Of a DNA stretch of 7,102 nucleotides, positions 1-6,034 are shown piece after piece (the stretch's first letter is position 1; the number at the start of each line of letters is the position of its first letter). The translations under genes were made by a program, and so were the position numbers. The DNA is from DASRIA01 sp038203635 (GTDB lineage: Bacteria > Actinomycetota > Thermoleophilia > Solirubrobacterales > JBBDJG01). The DNA lies in the NCBI GenBank assembly GCA_038203635.1, contig JBBRDT010000115.1, positions 1-7,102 of the forward strand, in the 5' to 3' direction. The notes below the pieces were generated by a model, which did not search any database, was not told the DNA's origin, and saw nothing but the letters and a program-made list of their open reading frames with translations.

Positions 1-770
1 CCGCGGTAGTAGAGCATCAGCGCCGCCAGTCCGGGCACGAGCGCGAGCGCCACGATGGGCACCACGTCGTGGCCGCCGGCGGGCCCGAGCCCCGCGGCGG
101 GCGCGAGCGCGACGAGCAGCACGGCCGCGACCGGCAGGCCGCAGAGGAAGCGCAGGCCCAGGAGCTGAGCCGGCGGCACCTTCGCCCCGGCGTGCTTGCC
201 CAGCACGGTGCCGAGTGCCCACAACAACGCGGAGCCGGCGCCGAGCGCGGCGGGCAGCAGGCGCTCCAGGCTCACAGCGCCCGGCTGCGCGAACGTGACC
301 AGATAGCTGCCGCCGAGCGCGAGAGCGAGGTAGGCGAAGTACCTGGGCCGCAGGCGCTCGCCGAGCAGTGCGTACGCCGCGCCGGCGGCGAACACCGGCT
401 GCAGCTTCTGCAGCAGCAGCGGCGTGGTGGGGTCGCCATGGCGGAACGCTTCGGTGAAGAGGATCGTGGCCACGACGGAGGAGCCGCCGCCGATCGCCCC
501 GAGCGCCAGCCAGTCCTTGGCGTTCAGGATGCGCAGGCGCCCGGCGACCGGCACGACGAAGGCGAGCGAGATCGCGGCGAGCAGCGCGTGCTCCCAGAAC
601 ACCACCTCGACGGCGGGAAGCTCGAGCGCAAGGCCACGGCGGAACAGCGCATCCGTCCCCCACATGGCGGCGGCTAGCGCGACGATCGTCGCTCCGCCGA
701 TCGCCGATGGCCTGGCGACACCCGGTCGCGCCGTGTCGTGACGAGCCTCGTCTGCGAACCGGTGTCGCAC
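1..770 (-). CDS. EamA/DMT-family membrane transporter (3' end cut by window edge)
   Basis: Integral membrane carrier of the drug/metabolite transporter superfamily (EamA type), expected to export or import a small metabolite; the substrate cannot be told. The frame is open from the GTG at 770 to the left edge, giving 256 codons of the roughly 300 usual for the family, so only the last one or two helices are missing. About eight hydrophobic helices alternate with short loops. Helix 1 contains ALAAAMWGTDALF. The first EamA repeat ends with the typical LLLQKLQPVFAAGAAYALLGE stretch, where the LLGER turn is characteristic of the family. The second repeat begins around GAGSALLWALGTVLGKHA. The GTG is chosen because AGGAGGT lies 7 bases upstream and no homology extends further. 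A MarR-like palindrome lies 29-48 bases upstream of the start. The gene is not part of the operon to its right, being separated from it by about 1 kb. The family call is firm, the substrate unknown. Confidence 0.88.
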   Translation of the reverse strand, partial: MRHRFADEARHDTARPGVARPSAIGGATIVALAAAMWGTDALFRRGLALELPAVEVVFWEHALLAAISLAFVVPVAGRLRILNAKDWLALGAIGGGSSVVATILFTEAFRHGDPTTPLLLQKLQPVFAAGAAYALLGERLRPRYFAYLALALGGSYLVTFAQPGAVSLERLLPAALGAGSALLWALGTVLGKHAGAKVPPAQLLGLRFLCGLPVAAVLLVALAPAAGLGPAGGHDVVPIVALALVPGLAALMLYYR

Positions 771-776
771 CGGAGA

Positions 777-783
777 ACCTCCT
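777..783 (-). promoter_or_regulatory. Shine-Dalgarno of the EamA/DMT transporter gene
   Basis: On the minus strand this reads AGGAGGT, with the AGGAGG core 7 bases before the GTG at 770. It is a near-perfect anti-16S match and is what fixes the GTG as the start codon. Confidence 0.85.
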
Positions 784-798
784 AAGGGAATGGGGAAT

Positions 799-818
799 AT
801 GTCTCGATGTTAAGACAT
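799..818. promoter_or_regulatory. MarR-like operator upstream of the EamA/DMT transporter
   Basis: A 20-bp imperfect palindrome, ATGTCTCGATGTTAAGACAT, has perfect 6-bp outer arms (ATGTCT/AGACAT) and purine/pyrimidine symmetry through the middle. It resembles the TCTYGAYRTCRAGA-type operators bound by winged-helix MarR-family dimers. On the minus strand it sits 29-48 bases before the GTG. A weak sigma70-like pair (TGTCAG, 17 bases, CATATT) would straddle it, so a bound dimer should block transcription. No MarR gene is visible next to it, so the regulator would be encoded elsewhere. The dyad is seen directly; the regulator family is inferred from its shape. Confidence 0.5.
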
Positions 819-866
819 CTGACACGCTTCCCGCATGCTGAAGCCCGGCTCGACGACAGCTCGCCG

Positions 867-955
867 CCATGGTCCAGCATGGACACCCGTTCCCGGGCGC
901 CGCAGGTGCGGCGGCAGCGCTCCTCGACGCGTTCCTCGCCCCCTCTTGAAGAGGG
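867..955. other. Cluster of three short dyads in the gap upstream of the transporter
   Basis: Three dyads lie within 90 bases. At 867-882 CCATG and CATGG flank GTCCAG. At 898-913 the 7-bp arms CGCCGCA and TGCGGCG flank GG. At 941-955 CCCTCTT and AAGAGGG flank a single G. The latter two have centres too short to form RNA hairpins, so if functional they are better candidates for protein-binding sites. No reading frame across them resembles a known protein. In DNA this rich in GC some such palindromes are expected by chance. Confidence 0.3.
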
Positions 956-1030
956 CCGTGGAAGGCCGAGACCTGCACGGCGGCGTCCGGCCGCTCTCCG
1001 GGTCGGCCGCCGCTAGCCGGTCCGTGGCAA

Positions 1031-1110
1031 CATCCAGATCGTCCATTGCGTCCATTACGTCCATTACGTCCATTACGTCCAGACCGTGGACGCATCGGAC
1101 GATATGGACG
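1031..1110. repeat. 9-bp-period array of CGTCCA hexamers with a central inversion
   Basis: On the + strand CGTCCA begins at 1040, 1049, 1058, 1067 and 1076, exactly 9 bases apart, preceded by a one-mismatch copy (CATCCA) at 1031. Four 9-bp units (1041-1076) are nearly identical, three being GTCCATTAC and one GTCCATTGC. After a 5-base centre (1082-1086) the hexamer continues in the opposite orientation with the same 9-base step: TGGACG at 1087, CGGACG at 1096 and TGGACG at 1105. The central copies form a CGTCCA/TGGACG stem at 1076-1092. Read on the minus strand in the frame of the adjoining MFS remnant it would encode a low-complexity D-V-M tail, which is not transporter-like. It could be an operator array or a product of replication slippage. 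There are no spacers, so it is not a CRISPR. Confidence 0.8.
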
Positions 1111-1154
1111 CATACAAGCAGAGCAGCACGTGCCTGGGCGGCATCGCGGTGAGC

Positions 1155-1409
1155 GTAGGGGACTGCGAGCACGGTCATCGCGATTCCGATCATGGTGGCG
1201 AGGAAGAACGCGGCGGTGAGCAGCCAGAACGGCCGCGAACGCAGTGCGTCGGCGGGCGAGGAGGACGGCGTGACGTGGGGGGTCGCCCGCGGTTCGGGGG
1301 ATTGGCGCAGCACGATCGCGTGGATCGGGATCGTGACGACGGCGAGGATCACGCCCAGGATCCGGAGGGCATCGCGCCAGCCGTGCGCGTCGATCAGCGC
1401 TTGTGAGAG
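1155..1409 (-). pseudogene. MFS transporter remnant (middle part only)
   Basis: About 85 codons on the minus strand read as the middle of a 12-helix major facilitator superfamily carrier. LIDAHGWRDALRILGV is the usual loop plus GWR turn that leads into helix 6. A hydrophobic helix follows (ILAVVTIPIHAIVLR), then a polar central linker with several Pro and Ser. The last part is helix 7 (SRPFWLLTAAFFLATMIGIA, ending in AVPY). Resemblance stops abruptly at both ends. On the 5' side the frame is closed by a TGA at 1437-1439 and the residues before LSQ are not transporter-like. On the 3' side the frame continues past 1155 into arginine-rich and repeat-encoded sequence. A complete MFS protein has about 400 residues, so both halves are lost. 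It is transcribed, if at all, from no visible promoter and is surely inactive. The family assignment rests on pattern only. Confidence 0.65.
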
Positions 1410-1795
1410 CCGAGCAGATCGCGCACCAGAGGCTCCTCACGCCCCACCTGCGGCACCGGCCGTCTCTCCCCCAACGCTGTCGGGCGCGCGCGAGACCACC
1501 GGGCCTCAGACGTCGTCGCGACGGGCGGTCCGCGCGCCGGCTATGGGCAACCACCACCCCTAACGGGCGGTGGCGGCGCCCGCTCCTAGCTTAGGAGTCG
1601 ACGGTCCGTGGCGGCGATCACAGCGCAGGCGTGAAGGAGCCCGAGCGCGCTCGCGCCGTAACTTCGTCGCCTGGTCGCCAACTGCGCTCCTGAAGGCGAC
1701 CCCGGGTCGGCAATCCAGTCCCCATGACCGCTGGTGTGCGGCCTGAGCGGGCGGTGTCAGGCCATAGGTGGGGGCATCGCCGTTCCGAGGGCCAC
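1410..1795. other. Intergenic stretch after the operon, no convincing gene
   Basis: This is the gap between the aldehyde dehydrogenase stop and the MFS remnant. Reading all frames gives only short arginine-rich peptides without recognisable domains. One is a 79-codon TTG-start frame (1560-1799), another a 48-codon frame (1394-1540). Small structures seen are the inverted repeats CTCCTA/TAGGAG with a 3-base loop (1583-1597), a 12-bp self-complementary CGAGCGCGCTCG (1642-1653), and the terminator-like pair at 1673-1701. No tRNA, rRNA, insertion-sequence end or attachment site was recognised. Confidence 0.6.
1673..1701 (-). terminator. Weak terminator-like inverted repeat after the operon
   Basis: The perfect 7-bp arms GGTCGCC and GGCGACC are separated by 15 bases and lie about 95 bases after the aldehyde dehydrogenase stop. 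They could form an RNA stem at the end of the operon transcript. There is no U-run, and the loop is long. It is therefore only a candidate, of the U-tract-less kind reported in GC-rich bacteria. Confidence 0.25.
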
Positions 1796-3236
1796 TCAAG
1801 CGGCTACGTAGCCGGTTTTCAGTGAGGTGTAGAAGTCTCGCGCGTAGCGGCCCTGTTCGCGCGGCCCGTACGACGACGCTTTCGAGCCACCGAACGGCAC
1901 GTGGTAGTCGACGCCTGCAGTCGGGACGTTCACCATGACCATCCCGGCCTCGGCATTGCGTCGAAAGTCGCTTGCGTACCAGAGCGAACTCGTCACGATC
2001 CCCGCGGTGAGGCCAAACTCCGTGTCGTTTGCGGTGGCCAGCGCTTCCTCGTAGTCGCCAACGCGAATGACTGATGCGATCGGGCCGAAGATCTCCTCCC
2101 GACTCGACCGCATGTCGTTGGTCGCGTCCAGTAACAAGGCGGGCTCGAGGAAGAAACCTTCCGTCTCACGCTCAACCCTCTCGCCGCCGACGACTTCGGC
2201 TCCTTCGGCGCGTGCAATCGCGAGATACGAAAGGTCCTGGTCGAGCTGTCGCTGATCCACGACCGGCCCGATATCAGTCCTCGGGTCGCGCGCGTCACCG
2301 ACCCGAAGCTGTCGCAGTTTGGAGATCAGCCGCTCCACGAACTGGTCGTGGATGGCGTCTGTAACGATCAGCCGACTCGACGCGGTGCACCGCTGGCCCG
2401 TCGACAGGAATGCGCCCTGTACGGCGCAGTCGACGGCACGGTCGATATCCGCGTCGTCGAGAATGGCCAGCGGGTTCTTGCCGCCCATCTCCAGTTGCAC
2501 CCGTGCACCCCGGGCCGCGCAGGCGACGGCGATCCCGCGCCCCGTGTCGAGTGCCCCCGTGAAGGATACGCCGACGACGTCGCTCGACTGTGTGAGAGTG
2601 CTACCGATGTCCGCACCCGCTCCGCAGACCAGGTTGAAGACTGCGTCAGGGACCCCGGCAGCCTCCAGTGCTTCGGCGAGCGCGACTGCGGAGCTCGGCA
2701 CCAGCCGCGCGGGCTTGAAGACGACCGTGTTGCCGTAGGCCAGCGCTGGCGCGATCTTCCAGGCTGGAATGAGTACCGGGAAGTTCCAGGGGGTTATGAG
2801 AGCGAGCGGACCGGCGGGAACGCGCCGGACCTCAACCTCAATCCCTGGACGGATCGACTCGATCAGTTCGCCGGAGACACGCAAAGCCTCCTGAGCGAGA
2901 ATCGGAAGACGAGGGCGGCGCGAGCAACCTCCGCCCGCGCCTCCTTTAGCGTCTTTCCCTCCTCGCGCGCGAGCAGATCGCCGAGAACTGTTCCTTCCGT
3001 GCCAGCTCCGTGCCTACGCGGTCAAGCACGTCTGCCCGTTCACTGATCGATACCCGAGACCACGTGCGAAAAGCACCCGCCGCCGCGGCCACCGCTTCCT
3101 CAACGTCCGCTCGTGTCGCGATGGCCTGCTCCGCGACGACGTCGCGGAGGTCGGAGGGGTTCAGATTCGGTTCGCGCGAACCATTTCGAGTCCACCGTCC
3201 GGAGATGAAGTTGTCCTGCGGAATGGTTCGGGTCAT
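1796..3236 (-). pseudogene. NAD(P)-dependent aldehyde dehydrogenase with two single-base deletions
   Basis: Aldehyde dehydrogenase superfamily enzyme, oxidising an aldehyde to a carboxylate with NAD(P)+. It starts at ATG 3236, inside an ATGA overlap with the preceding acyl-CoA dehydrogenase. Frame one covers residues 1-83 and then runs into a stop at 2946-2948. A missing base near 2988-2989 moves the reading to VLGDLLAREEGKTLKEA. A second missing base near 2898 moves it to AQEALRVSGELIE and on to the TGA at 1796. With both restored the protein has 480 residues, the family norm. Numbered that way, the catalytic set is complete: Asn152 in TPWNFP, Glu250 in LEMGGK, Cys284 in GQRCTA, and the cofactor residues Lys175 and Glu382 (EEIFGP). 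The C-terminal PTAGVDYHVPFGG and SSYGPREQGRYA stretches resemble 2-oxoglutarate-semialdehyde (2,5-dioxopentanoate) dehydrogenases, but the substrate is unproven. Undamaged sequence outside the two lesions suggests recent loss or sequencing error. Confidence 0.85.
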
Positions 3237-4399
3237 GGCCGCTGTGCGAACCGGCGTCCGAGGTACTCACTCGCGATGCGAATCCGCTGCATCGCGGGGG
3301 TTCCGCCGGCGATTGCCCAGCCGTGGGCATCCCGATGGAGGCGCTCGACGTCATAGTCCCGCGAGTAGCCGTATCCACCGTGCAATTGCACGGCGTGGTC
3401 GGTCACCCGTTTCGCTGCCTCGTTCGCGAAGCACTTCGCAACCGATGCCTCGAGCGGCTTCGGCGCACCTCTCCCCGCTCCGGCCGCCGCCCGGTAGATC
3501 AGCAGCCGCGCGGCCTCAACGTCGATCACCATGTCGGCGAGCGCGCTCTGCACCATCTGGAACTCGGCCACCGGGCGGCCGAACTGCACGCGATCTTGAA
3601 TGTATCGAGCGGTCCGTTCGAGGCTGGCGACGGCCACCGCAAGGCTCATCGTGGCGTTCCCGAGACGCTCGATGGAGAATGCCTCGAAGAGCCGCTTGAA
3701 TCCCCCCGCGTCCACGATCAGGCGGTCGCGAGGAACGCGAACGTCGTCGAATGTCATGTCCGCCGACGCAATGCCTCCCAGTCCCATGTACTCCTCGGGT
3801 GGGCCGAACACGAGGCCACCTGCATCCCGCTCGACGACCAGCGCCCCGACGCCGGCCGCGCCGCGCTCGTTGCTGAGGCGGCAATAGACGAGGTACTGCT
3901 CAGCCCGCCCAGCCCCCGAGCACCAGCGCTTTGTGCCGTTGACGACGTAGTGGCCGTCGATGAGGGTCGCGGCGGTGGACAGATCGGTAGCCGCAGATCC
4001 TGCTTCGGGCTCCGAGATGGCGACGGCCATCGTTTTCTCACCTCTGATGATCGGCGGTAGCAACAAGGAGCGCTGCTCCTCGGTGCCGAAGAGATGAATG
4101 ACCCGCGCGGCGCCGACGTTGGCCTCGAAGATCTGGAAGGCCGCTGCCTGCGATACCTTCGCGACCTCCTCCAAGGCCGTGAGTGCCATGACCAGGTCGC
4201 CGTCGATGCCGCCGTACTCGACGGGGAAGACGATCCCGAGCAGATCCAGGTCTGCAAGACGTCTACGTTCGATGTTCGGGAACGGTGTCCGACCCGTGTC
4301 CCAGTCGCGCGCGTGCGGTGCGAATCGCTCGGACGCAAGTCGCGCCGCCATGTCGCGTACAGCGCGCTGCTCGTCGGTAAACGCCGCCGTGTCGGTCAT
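3233..4399 (-). CDS. Acyl-CoA dehydrogenase family flavoprotein (IVD-like active-site layout)
   Basis: A 388-residue FAD enzyme of the acyl-CoA dehydrogenase family, expected to introduce an alpha,beta double bond into an acyl-CoA and pass electrons to electron-transfer flavoprotein. Full length: an N-terminal helical domain (about 1-120), a middle beta domain with AISEPEAGSAATD (127-139) and VVNGTKRWCSGAG (152-164), and a C-terminal helical domain with RVQFGRPVAEFQ (270-281) and QLHGGYGYSRDYDVERLHRD (338-357). The usual catalytic Glu of the IYEGT motif is absent: the site reads IAGGT, with Gly365 in its place. Glu244 in FSIERLGN falls where isovaleryl- and long-chain acyl-CoA dehydrogenases keep their base, so it is the likely replacement. 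The ATG at 4399 lies in an ATGA overlap with the permease stop. GGAG motifs lie 12-14 bases upstream. The TGA overlaps the aldehyde dehydrogenase start. The acyl substrate is unknown, and a monooxygenase-type relative cannot be fully excluded. Confidence 0.9.
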   Translation of the reverse strand: MTDTAAFTDEQRAVRDMAARLASERFAPHARDWDTGRTPFPNIERRRLADLDLLGIVFPVEYGGIDGDLVMALTALEEVAKVSQAAAFQIFEANVGAARVIHLFGTEEQRSLLLPPIIRGEKTMAVAISEPEAGSAATDLSTAATLIDGHYVVNGTKRWCSGAGRAEQYLVYCRLSNERGAAGVGALVVERDAGGLVFGPPEEYMGLGGIASADMTFDDVRVPRDRLIVDAGGFKRLFEAFSIERLGNATMSLAVAVASLERTARYIQDRVQFGRPVAEFQMVQSALADMVIDVEAARLLIYRAAAGAGRGAPKPLEASVAKCFANEAAKRVTDHAVQLHGGYGYSRDYDVERLHRDAHGWAIAGGTPAMQRIRIASEYLGRRFAQRP

Positions 4400-5229
4400 A
4401 GCGTTCGCGTACTCCTCCTGCCGTGCAGCAGGGCGCGCTCGGCGAGGTCAACCATGCCGTAGATCACGAGCCCGAAGATCACCGCGGTGAGTGCGGCCGC
4501 CCAGACCGCGGTCGTGTGGTACAGAAGCGCCTCCTGGCGCATGACGGTTCCCAGCGTGTCGATCGATCCGCCGAACAGCTCGGCCACGATGGCCACGATC
4601 AGGGCCGTGGGGGCCGCCACTTTCAGTCCGCTCATCAACATTGGCAGCGCGGCCGGCAAGCGAACCTTGAGATACGTCTGGCGCCTCGACGCGGCATAGC
4701 TCGCCATTAGCCGCTCAACGACACTCGAGGATGCCTCGAGACCGCGCACCGTCGCGATGAGGATCGGGGGAAACACCGCAACCGCGACAACAGCCGCCGT
4801 CGACCAAGTCCCCCCGCCGAACCACACCTGGGCTACTGGCGTCAACACCACCAGCGGTGTCGCCTGCAGCATCGCTGCATAGGACAGGGCCGGTTCGACG
4901 ACCCAGTCGAGCTGCGCGACGAGACTGCCGGCGACAACCGCCACGACGGTACCCAGCGCCGCCCCAAGCAAGGCGACGCGCGCCGTGTTCCAGCCGAGCG
5001 ACAGATAGTCGCCGAGGCTGCCCCGCCAGGTATTGAAGATGTCGTGGGGATACGGCAGGAGATAGCCGGGTGGCCGTGCGATGGCCATGATCCCCTCCCA
5101 GCCGGCGATCAGCGCGAGCAGGATTCCGACCGAGCCCAGGACACCGATAGCGCGGGAGCCGCGGCTACGAGGTGATCCGTCGAAGGGCTTGCGACGGAGA
5201 AGACGAGCGCTAGGACTCACGAGACTCAT
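4396..5229 (-). CDS. NitT/TauT-type ABC transporter permease, second of two
   Basis: A 277-residue inner-membrane subunit of an ABC importer of the nitrate/sulfonate/taurine class (SsuC/TauC-like). After a basic N-terminus it has about six helices, beginning at GVLGSVGILLALIAGWEGIM. PPGYLLPYPHDIF is the segment that in this family follows helix 1. The cytoplasmic coupling loop (EAA loop) reads YAASRRQTYLKVRLPAALP, docks on the ATPase and is well conserved. Start: the ATG at 5229 is used because family resemblance begins shortly after it. The frame is open upstream to 5337, but that portion overlaps the ATPase gene and looks like its shadow. No good Shine-Dalgarno precedes the ATG, and the 20-base overlap with the ATPase gene suggests coupled translation. 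It probably pairs with the permease at 6031-6876 as a heterodimer. The substrate is unknown. Confidence 0.9.
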   Translation of the reverse strand: MSLVSPSARLLRRKPFDGSPRSRGSRAIGVLGSVGILLALIAGWEGIMAIARPPGYLLPYPHDIFNTWRGSLGDYLSLGWNTARVALLGAALGTVVAVVAGSLVAQLDWVVEPALSYAAMLQATPLVVLTPVAQVWFGGGTWSTAAVVAVAVFPPILIATVRGLEASSSVVERLMASYAASRRQTYLKVRLPAALPMLMSGLKVAAPTALIVAIVAELFGGSIDTLGTVMRQEALLYHTTAVWAAALTAVIFGLVIYGMVDLAERALLHGRRSTRTL

Positions 5230-6034
5230 GGCCGGCGTGGAGTGAGCGGCGGACCTCCGTGACGAGTTGATGGAAGCGGGGGTCCTCTCGCGTCGCCGTG
5301 GTGCGGTGAGATCCCAAGTCGATCTCAACGTCCGCAACCAGGGTTCCCGGTCGTCCGCTCATGACGAGAACCCGGTGTGAGAGGAACACGGCCTCCGCGA
5401 TGCTGTGAGTGACGAAAAGCACCGTCGTCTCGGACGCCTCGGAGATGCGGAGGAGCTCGAGGTCCATGCGATCCCTCAGGATCTCATCGAGTGCCCCGAA
5501 AGGCTCGTCCATCAGTAACAGCTGCGGTTCAAACACGAGCGCCCGTGCGATGGACACGCGCTGTTGCATCCCGCCCGAGAGCTGCCAGGGGTAATGGCGT
5601 TCGAACCCTCGGAGACCGACGAGCGCGAGCATCTCGTCCGCGACCCGTCGCCGGTCTTGCGTCGTGCCCATGCCCATCACTTCCAGGGGAAGGAGCACGT
5701 TCTCCCGTACCCGACGCCACTCGAGCAAGGCAGGCTCCTGAAAGACCATCCCGTATTCCCGGCCGAGTCGCGCTTCCGCCGGCGTGCGTCCATTGACGCG
5801 GATGGTGCCGTCGAAATCGCCGGCTAGACCGGCGATGAGCGACAGCAGCGTCGACTTGCCGCAGCCGGACGGACCCAGGAATGAGATGAATTCGCGGCGC
5901 CCGACGTCGAAGGTCACGTCTTGCAGCGCGACGGTGCGGCTGGAGCCCGCGTCAAACGCCTTGCGCACGTCCCGCAGCTCGATCACCATCGGGATATCCA
6001 CGGCGGGCGCCGTCTGTTCTACGGCCTGCGTCAT
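5210..6034 (-). CDS. NitT/TauT-type ABC transporter ATP-binding protein
   Basis: A 274-residue cytoplasmic ATPase energising the two neighbouring permeases (SsuB/TauB class). All motifs are intact: Walker A GPSGCGKST (54-62), Q-loop Gln99 in VFQEPALLEW, ABC signature LSGGMQQR (152-159), Walker B LLLMDEPF with catalytic Glu177, D-loop GALDE, and switch His210 in FVTHSIAEA. The SGRPG segment and the acidic/arginine-rich tail after it are typical of this subclass. The ATG at 6034 is chosen because it forms an ATGA overlap with the permease stop and the fold begins soon after (MVIELRDVRKAF). A longer open frame reaching 6559 lies wholly within the permease gene, has no family resemblance and was discarded. 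The class call is certain. The transported compound is not readable from an ATPase. Confidence 0.95.
   Translation of the reverse strand: MTQAVEQTAPAVDIPMVIELRDVRKAFDAGSSRTVALQDVTFDVGRREFISFLGPSGCGKSTLLSLIAGLAGDFDGTIRVNGRTPAEARLGREYGMVFQEPALLEWRRVRENVLLPLEVMGMGTTQDRRRVADEMLALVGLRGFERHYPWQLSGGMQQRVSIARALVFEPQLLLMDEPFGALDEILRDRMDLELLRISEASETTVLFVTHSIAEAVFLSHRVLVMSGRPGTLVADVEIDLGSHRTTATREDPRFHQLVTEVRRSLHAGHESRES

Noticed and set aside
69..677. 202-codon plus-strand frame
   Set aside because: It is the antisense shadow of the EamA transporter, extremely rich in Arg, Glu and Gln, as expected opposite a hydrophobic GC-rich gene.
1031..1110. CRISPR array
   Set aside because: Units are 9 bp, directly abutting and without spacers, and no cas gene is present.
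810..1352. 180-codon minus-strand frame taken as an intact gene
   Set aside because: Only the first 65 codons or so are transporter-like. The remainder is repeat-encoded D-V-M and arginine/proline-rich sequence without a domain, so it is a remnant running into non-coding DNA.
1394..1540. 48-codon minus-strand frame ending EEPLVRDLLGSHKR
   Set aside because: The end looks protein-like and helical. The frame is short, has no clear start or Shine-Dalgarno, and matches nothing I recognise.
1560..1799. 79-codon minus-strand frame overlapping the aldehyde dehydrogenase stop
   Set aside because: It starts at a TTG without a Shine-Dalgarno, is rich in Arg, Ala and Pro, has no recognisable domain, and is of a length expected by chance in GC-rich DNA.
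2348..3046. 232-codon plus-strand frame opposite the aldehyde dehydrogenase
   Set aside because: It is antisense to a gene with clear catalytic motifs; composition and lack of any domain mark it as a shadow.
5230..5337. N-terminal extension of the second permease
   Set aside because: It overlaps the conserved end of the ATPase gene and is polar and basic without family resemblance.
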